Source: Desulfobulbaceae bacterium (GTDB lineage Bacteria; Desulfobacterota; Desulfobulbia; Desulfobulbales; Desulfobulbaceae). Taken from it: 64,000 nucleotides of DNA. Below the pieces are notes generated by a model. The model saw nothing but the letters and a program-made list of their open reading frames with translations, made no database searches and was not told the DNA's origin. The first letter of the stretch is position 1, and every line of letters begins with the position of its first letter. The translations under genes were made by a program, and so were the position numbers. Where the stretch lies: the NCBI GenBank assembly GCA_003508005.1, contig DNUE01000064.1, forward strand, positions 251 to 64,250, read 5' to 3'. This document shows, piece after piece, positions 41,697-50,337 of this stretch.

Positions 41697-42806
41697 TTAC
41701 TTCATGCGATTGTCCGCCTCAGGCCTGGCCCGGCTCTGCCTGGCGAACTCCTCAAGCTGCGCAAGTTCCTGGGTCCGATGGTATTTATAGAGCAAATAGA
41801 CCAGGTAGCCGAACACCCCCAGGCACATCATTTTCAGGCGGAGCAGCAGCCCCATGGCCAGCGTTTCGGCGGGCGGGATACCTATCAGCACAAAATAAAA
41901 CACGAACACGGATTCAAAATACCCCAAATTGCCGAGCAGGGTCACCGGGAGATGGGCGGCAAACATGATTACCGGCACCAGGGCGCATACTGCCAGAAAA
42001 TCAGGATGCACGCCAAAGGCCAGAAAGGAGACATAGACATTGACCCAGGTGAGAAAATAAAAAAAAACGGTAATAACTATGAGTTTTGCCAGCAGGACCC
42101 CGTCCTTCCGTATAACGTTAACGGCGCCGATCAGGTCTTCGTGAAACCGGGTCAATTTCCTAAACAGGGCATGACCGAAATTCTCGCAGGAGAGCAAGGC
42201 CCGCGGGAGAACCCTTCCTCCTGATTTCTCTGCCACCTTTCTCAGTCCGGCAAAAAACATATTCATCATCTTCTCGGGCAGTTTGAGCGGCTCCCGGACC
42301 GACCAAACCCAGCCGATGATGAAGAGCAGGACCAGTGCAGCCATTGCCGGTATGATGACATAAGGGCTGCTGTAGAGATGCGGCCTGAGAAGCGGTGCGA
42401 ATATGACCAGGAGGATCAGCAACAGCACACCGGAAAAGCGTTCAACAAAAACACAGACCGCCGAATAGGACTGACTGTTGATCAACCTCCCGGTGTAATA
42501 CGAGCGGACCACATCACCGCCCACATTGGAAGGCAGAAGGTTGGAAAAGAAATAGCCGATCAGGTAGATCCTGATGAGGGTCAGGAAAGGGATTCTCGGC
42601 TCCCTGACATCCAGCAGCATCTTCCACTTCAGGCAGCTGACTGAGAGCATGACCGGCACCAGCAGGAAGGACAGGATGAAATAGAGCCAGTCGATCCTGT
42701 CCAGCATGGCCGCCAGCTCGTTTCCCTGCACATAGGAGAAAAGCATCCAGAAAAAGGCAACGCTGATGCCTGCCTTGACAAAATATCTCGTGCTCTTCCT
42801 CGTCAC
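41697..42806 (-). CDS. LPG-synthase-type membrane protein (flippase-like, UPF0104)
   Basis: A 369-residue integral membrane protein with about eight hydrophobic helices. The family sequence L-I-G-Y-F-F-S-N-L-L-P-S-N-V-G-G-D-V-V-R is at residues ~80-100. The late L-P-V-T-L-L-G-N-L-G-Y-F-E-S block is also present. Related proteins in glycosylation loci (AglD-like) are suspected to translocate or protect lipid-linked sugars. It is a separate paralogue of the fusion protein at 37054 and lacks the propeller. Transcription is shared with the acyltransferases downstream. Confidence 0.82.
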   Translation of the reverse strand: MTRKSTRYFVKAGISVAFFWMLFSYVQGNELAAMLDRIDWLYFILSFLLVPVMLSVSCLKWKMLLDVREPRIPFLTLIRIYLIGYFFSNLLPSNVGGDVVRSYYTGRLINSQSYSAVCVFVERFSGVLLLILLVIFAPLLRPHLYSSPYVIIPAMAALVLLFIIGWVWSVREPLKLPEKMMNMFFAGLRKVAEKSGGRVLPRALLSCENFGHALFRKLTRFHEDLIGAVNVIRKDGVLLAKLIVITVFFYFLTWVNVYVSFLAFGVHPDFLAVCALVPVIMFAAHLPVTLLGNLGYFESVFVFYFVLIGIPPAETLAMGLLLRLKMMCLGVFGYLVYLLYKYHRTQELAQLEEFARQSRARPEADNRMK

Positions 42807-42872
42807 CGCTTTTCAGTTTGCCTTTGTATTAATAATACAGGATAGCCGGGATCAGGACCGCGAGGCCTCGTC

Positions 42873-44048
42873 TCAGGAACCATCCAGGATCATCGACACC
42901 AGCCCGACGCTGGCGCGGGCTTTTTTCTTCTCCAGGTCGACGATAGGCCGCATCATCCGCCGCAACCCTTCCCGCTCAGCCCATGCCTTCCTGATGATCC
43001 CCGCGAGACTGTCGACGGTGATGCCGTCCAGGTTGATGTTCCAGTCCTTCATGCCGATCGTCCTGAGAAAGCCGGCGCTCTTGGGATAGGCCTCGATATT
43101 GATCATCGGCGTATTGACCGCGGCGCAGAAGATGAGGGTGTGGGTCCGCAGCCCCGCATGCACCTCGAGCCTGCTGAGCAGCCCGGCCAGTTCCTGGTAG
43201 GTGTACCGGTCGTTGCCCACCACCCGCACCCGGTCCCTGCGGCGAATTTTCCGCACGCACGCCAGGGTGCTCTTCATGTCCATGACCTGGCTCACCGTGA
43301 AAAGGATATCCACGTCCAGTTCCTCAATCAGCCGGTCGGCCGTTCCGGCAATGATGGCATGGAAATCATCGCTGCGCAGCTTGCCGCTCCTGCTCCAGGT
43401 ATCTATATAGGCGTTGATATTCAGACCGATCGTGCCCTTAGGCCCCCTGAACAGCTCCTCCTTGCGGATAATCTCCTGCAGGCGGGACTCGGAGGGGATT
43501 TCCGTATTCAGCGCGCAGTCGGCATGGACCACGATCTCGGGATGGCGAGGGCAAAGCCTCTCGATCAGCTCTCTGGTCTGCTCGTCCCGGGTGATCACCA
43601 GGGGGCTGCCGTCCAGCACCGCCTGCAGGGCCCTCCGGCCAGATTCCTGATCGATGGGGCCGACGCTTGCATTGTACAGGACGATGGGGATGTTCTTCTT
43701 CCGCGAAAAGGAAGAGAACAGGGCTATCGACATGAGGTAGTTGACCAGGGGATTATAAAATTTTCGGTCAAAGAGGATGTTGTCGGTAATCAGGACCATC
43801 CCTGTGCTGGTCATGGACCTGAAGAGAGGCCAGCCGAAATTTTTCACGGCAAGATTCCAGGGAAGCATCCCCATGGGCCGCACGGGGTGATGGCCGAAAT
43901 GGTTCCGGATGAAAGCCGGGTTAAGGGTTGGCACCTGGAAGAGGATATCCGATCGCTCCCGCGCGAAATCATCGAGCAGATTGCCGAGAATGGCATTGTC
44001 GCCGGCGTTCCGCCCCGAGTTGTTGCCAAGCACGGTGATTGTCTTCAT
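42873..44048 (-). CDS. Polysaccharide pyruvyltransferase family protein
   Basis: A 391-residue GT-B-like enzyme of the CsaB/WcaK family. Start T-V-L-G-N-N-S-G-R-N-A-G-D-N-A-I is the family hallmark. V-L-Y-N-A-S-V-G-P, I-G-L-N-I-N-A-Y and the late G-L-R-T-H-T-L-I-F-C-A-A motif support it. It should move pyruvate from PEP onto a sugar as a ketal. AGAGGA precedes ATG at 44048. ATG at 44063 overlaps the upstream stop (ATGA) and is a possible coupled start. Confidence 0.85.
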   Translation of the reverse strand: MKTITVLGNNSGRNAGDNAILGNLLDDFARERSDILFQVPTLNPAFIRNHFGHHPVRPMGMLPWNLAVKNFGWPLFRSMTSTGMVLITDNILFDRKFYNPLVNYLMSIALFSSFSRKKNIPIVLYNASVGPIDQESGRRALQAVLDGSPLVITRDEQTRELIERLCPRHPEIVVHADCALNTEIPSESRLQEIIRKEELFRGPKGTIGLNINAYIDTWSRSGKLRSDDFHAIIAGTADRLIEELDVDILFTVSQVMDMKSTLACVRKIRRRDRVRVVGNDRYTYQELAGLLSRLEVHAGLRTHTLIFCAAVNTPMINIEAYPKSAGFLRTIGMKDWNINLDGITVDSLAGIIRKAWAEREGLRRMMRPIVDLEKKKARASVGLVSMILDGS

Positions 44049-44059
44049 GGCGTCCTCTT

Positions 44060-45085
44060 TCATTTCAGCTTCAACCAGCCCTGCTGCACATACCAGTCCG
44101 CGGTTTCCGCCAGGCCTTCCTCGTTGCCGTGACGAGGCTCATAGCCCAGCACCCGGCGCATCTTGCTCACATCGAACTGCCGGTCCTTAGAGTAAAAAGC
44201 GACCCTGCGTCGATAGAGGGGCGGCTCTATCCCCAAGGGCCTGCAGACCGCCTCGCAGATATCGGCAAGCAGGAAAAAGGGGGGGATAGGCAAGCGCAGG
44301 ATCCTGATTTTCCGCCCGAAATGGCCGGCCACGATCCGGGCGATGTCCGCGATGGCGATCCCCTCCGCCGCTCCGCTGATAAAGGTTTCTCCCAAGGCGG
44401 CAGGACTGGTTGCGGTGACGAGCAGAGTATTGGTGAGATCATCCACATGGACGAGGTGATAGAGGCAGTTGCCGCGGCCGAGCAGAATAAACCAGGGCTT
44501 CATGGCCATCCTGAACAGCTTGAGGAGGCGCCGGTCCCCCGGACCGTAGATTGCCGCCGGCCGGATGATGGTATAGGGCAGGTGGTGCTTCCCGGCGAAA
44601 TCTCTCAACCACTGCTCCGCCTCCTGCTTGGTCCGCTGGTACGCATCCCCCGGGCCGAAGGGATACTCCTCGGTGGCGGGGGGATGGGCGATATGGCCGT
44701 GCACCCCGATAGTGGAGACATGGATCAACCGCCTGAACTCAGGGTTGCGCAGGGCTTCTTCGGCTATGATCTGGGTGCTGCGGACATGCACGTTCCAGTA
44801 GTCCTTCCCGGAGGCTTTGGCCTCGCGAAAGGCGGCAGCAAGGTGAAAGACATACTGCTGGCCGGCCATTGCCGGCCGCATCACCTCCTCAGCAAAAACA
44901 TCGCCGCGGAACCAGCGGACAGGAAGATCCTGCAACGGCTGGAGATCGGAGCTCAACCTGGCCACCGCGCTGACCTGCAGGCCAGCCGTCACCAGTTTTC
45001 TCGTCAGGTTGATCCCGGTAAATCCGGTCGCTCCCGTTACCAGAACAGGCGTACCCCGGGGGATCTGGCACAGCGATTCGGTCAT
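44060..45085 (-). CDS. NAD-dependent epimerase/dehydratase (extended SDR)
   Basis: A 341-residue extended short-chain dehydrogenase. The NAD loop is V-T-G-A-T-G-F-T-G, the catalytic Y-Q-R-T-K lies at ~150, and V-S-T-I-G-V-H-G supplies the Ser/Thr. The sequence suits nucleotide-sugar or steroid-type epimerases; the exact sugar cannot be told. It sits between the pyruvyltransferase and a membrane glycosyltransferase and probably supplies a donor sugar. Confidence 0.85.
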   Translation of the reverse strand: MTESLCQIPRGTPVLVTGATGFTGINLTRKLVTAGLQVSAVARLSSDLQPLQDLPVRWFRGDVFAEEVMRPAMAGQQYVFHLAAAFREAKASGKDYWNVHVRSTQIIAEEALRNPEFRRLIHVSTIGVHGHIAHPPATEEYPFGPGDAYQRTKQEAEQWLRDFAGKHHLPYTIIRPAAIYGPGDRRLLKLFRMAMKPWFILLGRGNCLYHLVHVDDLTNTLLVTATSPAALGETFISGAAEGIAIADIARIVAGHFGRKIRILRLPIPPFFLLADICEAVCRPLGIEPPLYRRRVAFYSKDRQFDVSKMRRVLGYEPRHGNEEGLAETADWYVQQGWLKLK

Positions 45086-45280
45086 CGTCCCCTTTATGCG
45101 AAGAATAGGATAATATCAGAACAGAAAGGGAATAATAAAACCATGCGACGGGATATGATGCAACTCCTAAATCAGGTCATCGCGGTGCCCGCAGGTTCTT
45201 TCCCCGCCCTGCCCCGTTCGGCAATTTTGCTGGAGCAGCGAAACATCTCCGGCAGAGAACATTCCCCGCTGCATTCGCCC

Positions 45281-47164
45281 CTAGGTCTGCGGCAGCCACA
45301 AGGCGCTGTCCAGGACCGCCTTGGGAATGAACATCAGGGCAATATAGATATAAGAATAGAGGGACAGGGCGAACATGGCCACCAGAAACAGCCTGAACCC
45401 CGCATCAGGAACGAACCGCCGGGTATGATACACCACCACCCCCAGCATGGGGATAAGCGGAAACAGGTAGCGGCCCTGGGTCTGGAAATCCGCGGTCCAC
45501 GAATGCCAGAGAGAAATGCCTATCAAGCCGAGCACACAGCCGAGGAAAAACAGGAAGAGAAGCTTTTCCGGCCCGGGGGCCTTCAGGAGCACCGCGCCAA
45601 GATAAAACAGCAGGAAACACACCCCCACCAGGCGGACAAAGTCATAATAGGCATCGGTCGCGGAAATGGTGAAGTAGCCGTACATCCCGAAGGTACTGCG
45701 AAACGTCTTGCCAAACCACTTCTCATCGATAACCAGCTGCTTGAGGGAATCACCCCTGGCCTTGCGGTAGAGGTGCGCATGCCTCTGCTCCAAGGGGGTA
45801 TTGGGATTGAACAGGGGGTCGGCCATTTCCGCACGCAGCCGCGAAATTTTCTCCTCCCTCTCGGGCCCGTTCACCCAGTAATCCACTCCCACCCGCAGGG
45901 CGACAAAACCCAGGGCAATAATGATAATAAGAGCAAGGCGCTGGAGAAACAGCTTCTTGTCAACCAGGACGCCCGCGAGAAAATGCTTCCAGAGAAAATA
46001 GCCGAGGAGAAAAAAGAGAAAGAGATAGTAGTTCTTTTTCAGGAGAAGCAGCATGGAACAGAGAAGCCCGAACCCGATGGCCCTGCCCAGCAATGCTTTT
46101 CCTTTCCCTTGTGCAAGATAGGTATTGAGGAGGGAATCAGGCACGACAACCTGGAAAGCGAGGACAAAGGTAAGGAACAGGGCAAAGGCGTCGGAATTGC
46201 AGTAGCTGAACTGGTACCAGAGCTGGGGCGAAAGAAGAAAGGGGACCGCCAGCATTCGGGCCTCTCTGTAGCGGAGAACCGTCAAGACAATCAGGGTAAA
46301 CAGGAGGACATTGAACAGCCTCAGCCCAAGATATGCCGGCAATTTAAACGGGACCAGCAACTGAGCCAGCTTGCCGGTCAGCAGATAGCAGATCTCGCGG
46401 TTGTTCAACCTGGAGACTCCGTACACGCTGTAGGTCTGCCGGATGGAGGGATCGTCGACCACCGGCGGCAGCCAGTGTTCCATGTAGTATGCGGCGGCAT
46501 CAAAATGCACGTACTCGTCCGGATGTACCTCCGGAGCGCTGATGCTGGCCATGACCAGTACCAGGAGCAATGCGGCGGCAAAGAACAAGGGAATAAATCG
46601 CTGATCATCGCGGAGGGGTTCACTCAGGGCAAAGAAGAGAAACACCGCGCCAAAAATCGCGGCAATACGAAGCATTTCCTGCAGCCACGGCAGTGTCCCC
46701 GGCGACGTTACGATATAGAGAAACTGCGGGTCCCCGCCGCTGGAGATGACTGCAAAGCCCTCCTCGCGAAATGAGCTCTGCGCAACCTGGAATATCGGTT
46801 CCAGCCCGGCAAAATCATCAGCCCCGGCAAAGCGGATTGTCTGCATCCCGCTCTGGCTGATCTCCAGCTTTTTGACCACCGCTTCACCCTCGTACTGGTG
46901 CGGATCGATCCGCAACTGTTCAACAGATCGGAGGTTGGTCAAAAAAAACCGGTAATGCTCCTGTTCCGGCCTGACCCTGATCCGGGCCATGTTCTTCTCC
47001 GAGAACAATTTTCCAGGCTTGGCCCAGTAGATTTTGAACCAGGTGGTCTTCTCCACCTGGATATCCAATTCCACAAAGGCCCTGCTCCCGAAATAATGAA
47101 CATAGAGAAAAGAGAGCAGAATGCTGACGAACAGTGGAAATTTCCAGTTTTTCAGGATATTCAT
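45281..47164 (-). CDS. DUF2142-like membrane glycosyltransferase with periplasmic N-terminal module
   Basis: A 627-residue polytopic protein with about ten helices. After the first helix a periplasmic segment (30-103) holds F-K-I-Y-W, F-S-E-K-N and L-R-I-D-P, a module shared with two neighbours. The following loop contains the membrane-GT-C-type acid motif H-P-D-E-Y-V-H-F-D. This family uses lipid-linked sugars to glycosylate on the outer face of the inner membrane, so it may work with the DPM1-like enzyme at 31749. It lies 20 bp after the SGNH protein gene in the same direction. Exact acceptor unknown. Confidence 0.75.
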   Translation of the reverse strand: MNILKNWKFPLFVSILLSFLYVHYFGSRAFVELDIQVEKTTWFKIYWAKPGKLFSEKNMARIRVRPEQEHYRFFLTNLRSVEQLRIDPHQYEGEAVVKKLEISQSGMQTIRFAGADDFAGLEPIFQVAQSSFREEGFAVISSGGDPQFLYIVTSPGTLPWLQEMLRIAAIFGAVFLFFALSEPLRDDQRFIPLFFAAALLLVLVMASISAPEVHPDEYVHFDAAAYYMEHWLPPVVDDPSIRQTYSVYGVSRLNNREICYLLTGKLAQLLVPFKLPAYLGLRLFNVLLFTLIVLTVLRYREARMLAVPFLLSPQLWYQFSYCNSDAFALFLTFVLAFQVVVPDSLLNTYLAQGKGKALLGRAIGFGLLCSMLLLLKKNYYLFLFFLLGYFLWKHFLAGVLVDKKLFLQRLALIIIIALGFVALRVGVDYWVNGPEREEKISRLRAEMADPLFNPNTPLEQRHAHLYRKARGDSLKQLVIDEKWFGKTFRSTFGMYGYFTISATDAYYDFVRLVGVCFLLFYLGAVLLKAPGPEKLLFLFFLGCVLGLIGISLWHSWTADFQTQGRYLFPLIPMLGVVVYHTRRFVPDAGFRLFLVAMFALSLYSYIYIALMFIPKAVLDSALWLPQT

Positions 47165-47184
47165 GACCTCAACTCGCTCTCAGT

Positions 47185-48843
47185 CTAATCCCTGTTGGCG
47201 ACATGTACCTGCCTTATACCATACTGAGCGTCAAAGGACATCCCGACCTCTCCCAGTTTTTTCCGGCTCTCCCGCGCAATCACCAGGGAACGCAGAAGGT
47301 AATCGCCGCCGACCATCCCGGGGTCCAGCCGCAGCCTACCCGCCGTTCGCGGATGGGGCAGACGGAACAGCAGCTCGTTCTTCCCCCGCCGGATTTTTTT
47401 GCCTATTTTATGCCCGGCTGAAAAATCGGCCGATTCCGGCGTAGTATAAAACATCTGCAGTTCCGTATCGACGGGGCTGTCTAGGGAAAGGCGGACCAGA
47501 AGAGGGTCGCCGCCGGTTTCAGCGTCAAAGTTGAGCTCCAGGGATGGATCGCTGCCGGACGCCCGCAGGAGCAAGCCATCCGGCCGCGGCTGGATATCAA
47601 GCTGATGGGTTTTGCCCAGGTGCTCCTTGCCATGTACGGTGTCAAGGTGCAAACGGACGTCCGTAGAGTTGGCCGCATGCTTATCGAGAATATAGCGCTC
47701 CAATTCCTGGTCCTCTTCCAGCATTCCGGTCAGGTGCCGCGCGACCCTGACGTCAATGATCAGGTCCGGCATGGAGGCGGCGATAAAACCCTTCAGATCC
47801 TTCAGGTCAATATAGTTCGAATAGACTACTTTTTGAAAAGTTTCATTGAAATAGGGCCGGAGAAACAGGCCGAAGGAATCGTGGATGACCAGGGCGCTCA
47901 GGGAAGCGTCGCCGCAGCCGTTCTGTACCGGCATGAAATTAGGATTTCGTGCCTCCTCCCGGGTGGGCCTGATATCCAGGTTGAGCCGGGTATAGGACTC
48001 TGAGCTGCACGAGGGAGCAACCACAGTCTTCACCGTCTCTTCAGGGGCTATGATGTTCAGGTTCAGGGTGATGCAGATGTCGCCGCGACGGCTCTCTTTG
48101 CTCTTTTCCAGGGAATCCTCGCCCAGAATCTTCGCTGCCGGGAACCAGCGCCGGACCTGCTGCATTATGACAGCATAGGCATCAAAGGCCCCGTCCGGAT
48201 TCCAGTGGGTATCTGTCCGGTAATACACCTGCCGCCGGGCCTTTGCCGCCAGGAGGTCGCGTCGCAGATCAAGATAGCCGTCCAGTTCCGCGTGGCCGTC
48301 AACATAGTCGGATAGCCGGGCAAGGATGGGGATTCCCGCCTTGCGCCGGACCCTCTCCGGCAGATACTCGGGATAAATCATCATCTTGTAGGGGGCAACC
48401 ACGAACAGATAGCGGATTCCGAGGGCGGCCAGCCATTCCTGCCGGTCAACAAGAAGCCGCTTCCAGGTTTCCAACTGCTCCTCGGAATACTTCGTCAAAC
48501 CGAGAAAATCGTTCAGGACCCCCTCGCCGTTGTAATACAGCCACTCGTCGCGGCCGACGGTCACGGTGGGCAGCGGAGACTTTTTGACCACCTTGAAATA
48601 GAAATAATTGTAGAACTCGACCAGTTGCTCGCGCAGGCCAAAATGATCGTTGTAATAGGTCTCGAACAGGTCGGGGAACCTCGACAGGGAATCAACCGAC
48701 CACGAAAGGCTCGGCAGCTTGGCCAGCTTCCTCTTTTCGGACTCGGAGATTTCCTTGTCCTTGACGATGATGGACAGCACCAGCGGCACATACAGGGTGA
48801 ACAGGAACAGAGCGATAATGGCGAATTGTCCCCAGCGCTTCAT
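47185..48843 (-). CDS. AlgJ/AlgX-like SGNH O-acetyltransferase with C-terminal beta module
   Basis: A 552-residue protein with one N-terminal anchor (8-26). The SGNH domain is periplasmic. It carries D211-T-H213-W in Y-Y-R-T-D-T-H-W-N-P-D-G and the nucleophile S323 in H-D-S-F-G. The C-terminal ~75 residues (449-522) hold the module F-Y-T, F-S-A-G and L-R-L-D-P shared with the proteins at 45281 and 50338. In alginate and similar systems AlgJ/AlgX moves acetyl groups from the MBOAT protein to the polymer; the MBOAT gene follows upstream at nine bases distance. The polymer here is not alginate by gene content. Confidence 0.85.
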   Translation of the reverse strand: MKRWGQFAIIALFLFTLYVPLVLSIIVKDKEISESEKRKLAKLPSLSWSVDSLSRFPDLFETYYNDHFGLREQLVEFYNYFYFKVVKKSPLPTVTVGRDEWLYYNGEGVLNDFLGLTKYSEEQLETWKRLLVDRQEWLAALGIRYLFVVAPYKMMIYPEYLPERVRRKAGIPILARLSDYVDGHAELDGYLDLRRDLLAAKARRQVYYRTDTHWNPDGAFDAYAVIMQQVRRWFPAAKILGEDSLEKSKESRRGDICITLNLNIIAPEETVKTVVAPSCSSESYTRLNLDIRPTREEARNPNFMPVQNGCGDASLSALVIHDSFGLFLRPYFNETFQKVVYSNYIDLKDLKGFIAASMPDLIIDVRVARHLTGMLEEDQELERYILDKHAANSTDVRLHLDTVHGKEHLGKTHQLDIQPRPDGLLLRASGSDPSLELNFDAETGGDPLLVRLSLDSPVDTELQMFYTTPESADFSAGHKIGKKIRRGKNELLFRLPHPRTAGRLRLDPGMVGGDYLLRSLVIARESRKKLGEVGMSFDAQYGIRQVHVANRD

Positions 48844-48852
48844 ACCGGTCCC

Positions 48853-50301
48853 TTAAAAGCGGAAATAAATGAAGGGGTTGTAGGCGCCGGTGGCCAAGTT
48901 CATTGACGAGAGCAGCAGCAGCAGCCCCATCAGGCACAGCTTCACCAGCGGAGCGGCCACGGCAAGACCCTGACCGGCTGGCAAGTGATCACGTTTCTGC
49001 CGCAGATACTGTTCCACGACCGGATACACCGGGGTGGCGATGAGCAGTCCCAGGGCCATGGTTGTGAAAAATTCCGCGTCAAGATTGATTGCGACTAAAG
49101 GATAGAGGACGGGCGCCGCATGGATGCCGTACATGACCCCGAGGTAGCGCAGGCCCTGCTCCAGGGTCTCCGCCCGGAAAAACACCCAGGCATTGGCGAC
49201 CACCAGCAGGGTGTACAGATGCTGTACCAGGGCGGGGCTGCGGCTCAGCCACCTGCCTGTCCTGCCGCGCTCCAGGACAAGAAAAAAGCCGTGGCAAAGG
49301 CCCCAGCAAATAAAATTCCAGCTCGCCCCGTGCCAGAAGCCGCACAGAAAAAAGACGATCAACAGATTCAAGCCGGTGCGGCCAGGGCCTTTTCTGTTCC
49401 CGCCCAGGGGAATGTAGAGGTAATCCCGGAACCAATTGGACAGAGAGATGTGCCAGCGTCGCCAGAATTCCCTGATGGAGCGCGATATGTACGGATAATT
49501 GAAGTTTTCGAGAAAATGAAACCCGAACATCCGCCCCAGGCCGATGGCCATGTCGGAATAGCCGGAAAAATCGAAATAGATCTGCAGGCTGTAGCAGATC
49601 ACCCCAAGCCAGGCGGCCGGCGATGATAACTCGCCGATCTGCAGGGAGAAAATCTGGTCCGCCATCGCACCCATGGGGTTGGCCAGGAGAACTTTCTTGC
49701 CCAGGCCATGGACAAATCTCTCCGCCCCGCTCGCGAAATCCTCCACGCTCACTGAACGATTTTTCAACTGCTGGGCGATGTCATGGTAGCGAACGATGGG
49801 GCCAGCGATGAGCTGGGGAAAAAGGGCGATGAACAATCCCATGTCGAGGATGTTTTTCTGGGGCGCGACTGTCTTCCGGTAGACATCGACGATGTAGGAC
49901 AGGGCCTGGAAGGTGAAAAACGAAATCCCGATAGGAAGATGAATAGGGTCCAGGGTCAGGGTATGGTCGATATGCAGAAAGGCAAAAACCTTTGCGACGT
50001 TTTCCAGCGCAAAAACCGTATATTTAAAGTAGAATAAAGGCAGCAGATTCAGGACAACCGCAAGCGCCAGAAGGGCCTTCTGCCCCTCTTCCGTTTGCGT
50101 CCGGCCAATCAGAAGACCAAACAGGTAGTTCAGGGTTATGGACCCCAGCATCATCAGGACGTAGAGCCCCTCCCCCCAGGCGTAAAAAATCAGGCTGGCC
50201 GCCAGCAGCAGGGTGTTGCGCGGCCTGCGACCCACAATGAGTTCCAGCACCAGGGTTACCGGCAGAAAAAGGAAGAGAAATATTATTGAGCTGAAAACCA
50301 T
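48853..50301 (-). CDS. MBOAT O-acyltransferase, AlgI-like
   Basis: A 482-residue polytopic protein of the membrane-bound O-acyltransferase family. S-I-R-E-F-W-R-R-W-H-I-S-L-S-N-W-F-R-D-Y and C-G-F-W-H-G-A-S-W-N carry the conserved His residues. It opens with F-S-S-I-I-F-L-F-L-F-L-P as in AlgI. It brings acetyl groups across the inner membrane for the SGNH protein encoded next. The pair is a complete acetylation unit. Confidence 0.9.
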   Translation of the reverse strand: MVFSSIIFLFLFLPVTLVLELIVGRRPRNTLLLAASLIFYAWGEGLYVLMMLGSITLNYLFGLLIGRTQTEEGQKALLALAVVLNLLPLFYFKYTVFALENVAKVFAFLHIDHTLTLDPIHLPIGISFFTFQALSYIVDVYRKTVAPQKNILDMGLFIALFPQLIAGPIVRYHDIAQQLKNRSVSVEDFASGAERFVHGLGKKVLLANPMGAMADQIFSLQIGELSSPAAWLGVICYSLQIYFDFSGYSDMAIGLGRMFGFHFLENFNYPYISRSIREFWRRWHISLSNWFRDYLYIPLGGNRKGPGRTGLNLLIVFFLCGFWHGASWNFICWGLCHGFFLVLERGRTGRWLSRSPALVQHLYTLLVVANAWVFFRAETLEQGLRYLGVMYGIHAAPVLYPLVAINLDAEFFTTMALGLLIATPVYPVVEQYLRQKRDHLPAGQGLAVAAPLVKLCLMGLLLLLSSMNLATGAYNPFIYFRF

Positions 50302-50337
50302 TGATGTCCTTCCATGCCTGCGTTCTCAGACACAAGG

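Noticed and set aside
44039..46774. 911-codon plus-strand open frame
   Set aside because: It lies antisense to the SDR epimerase and the DUF2142-like gene, has Gln/Pro/Gly-rich shadow composition and no family features. It is a by-product of GC-rich codon use.
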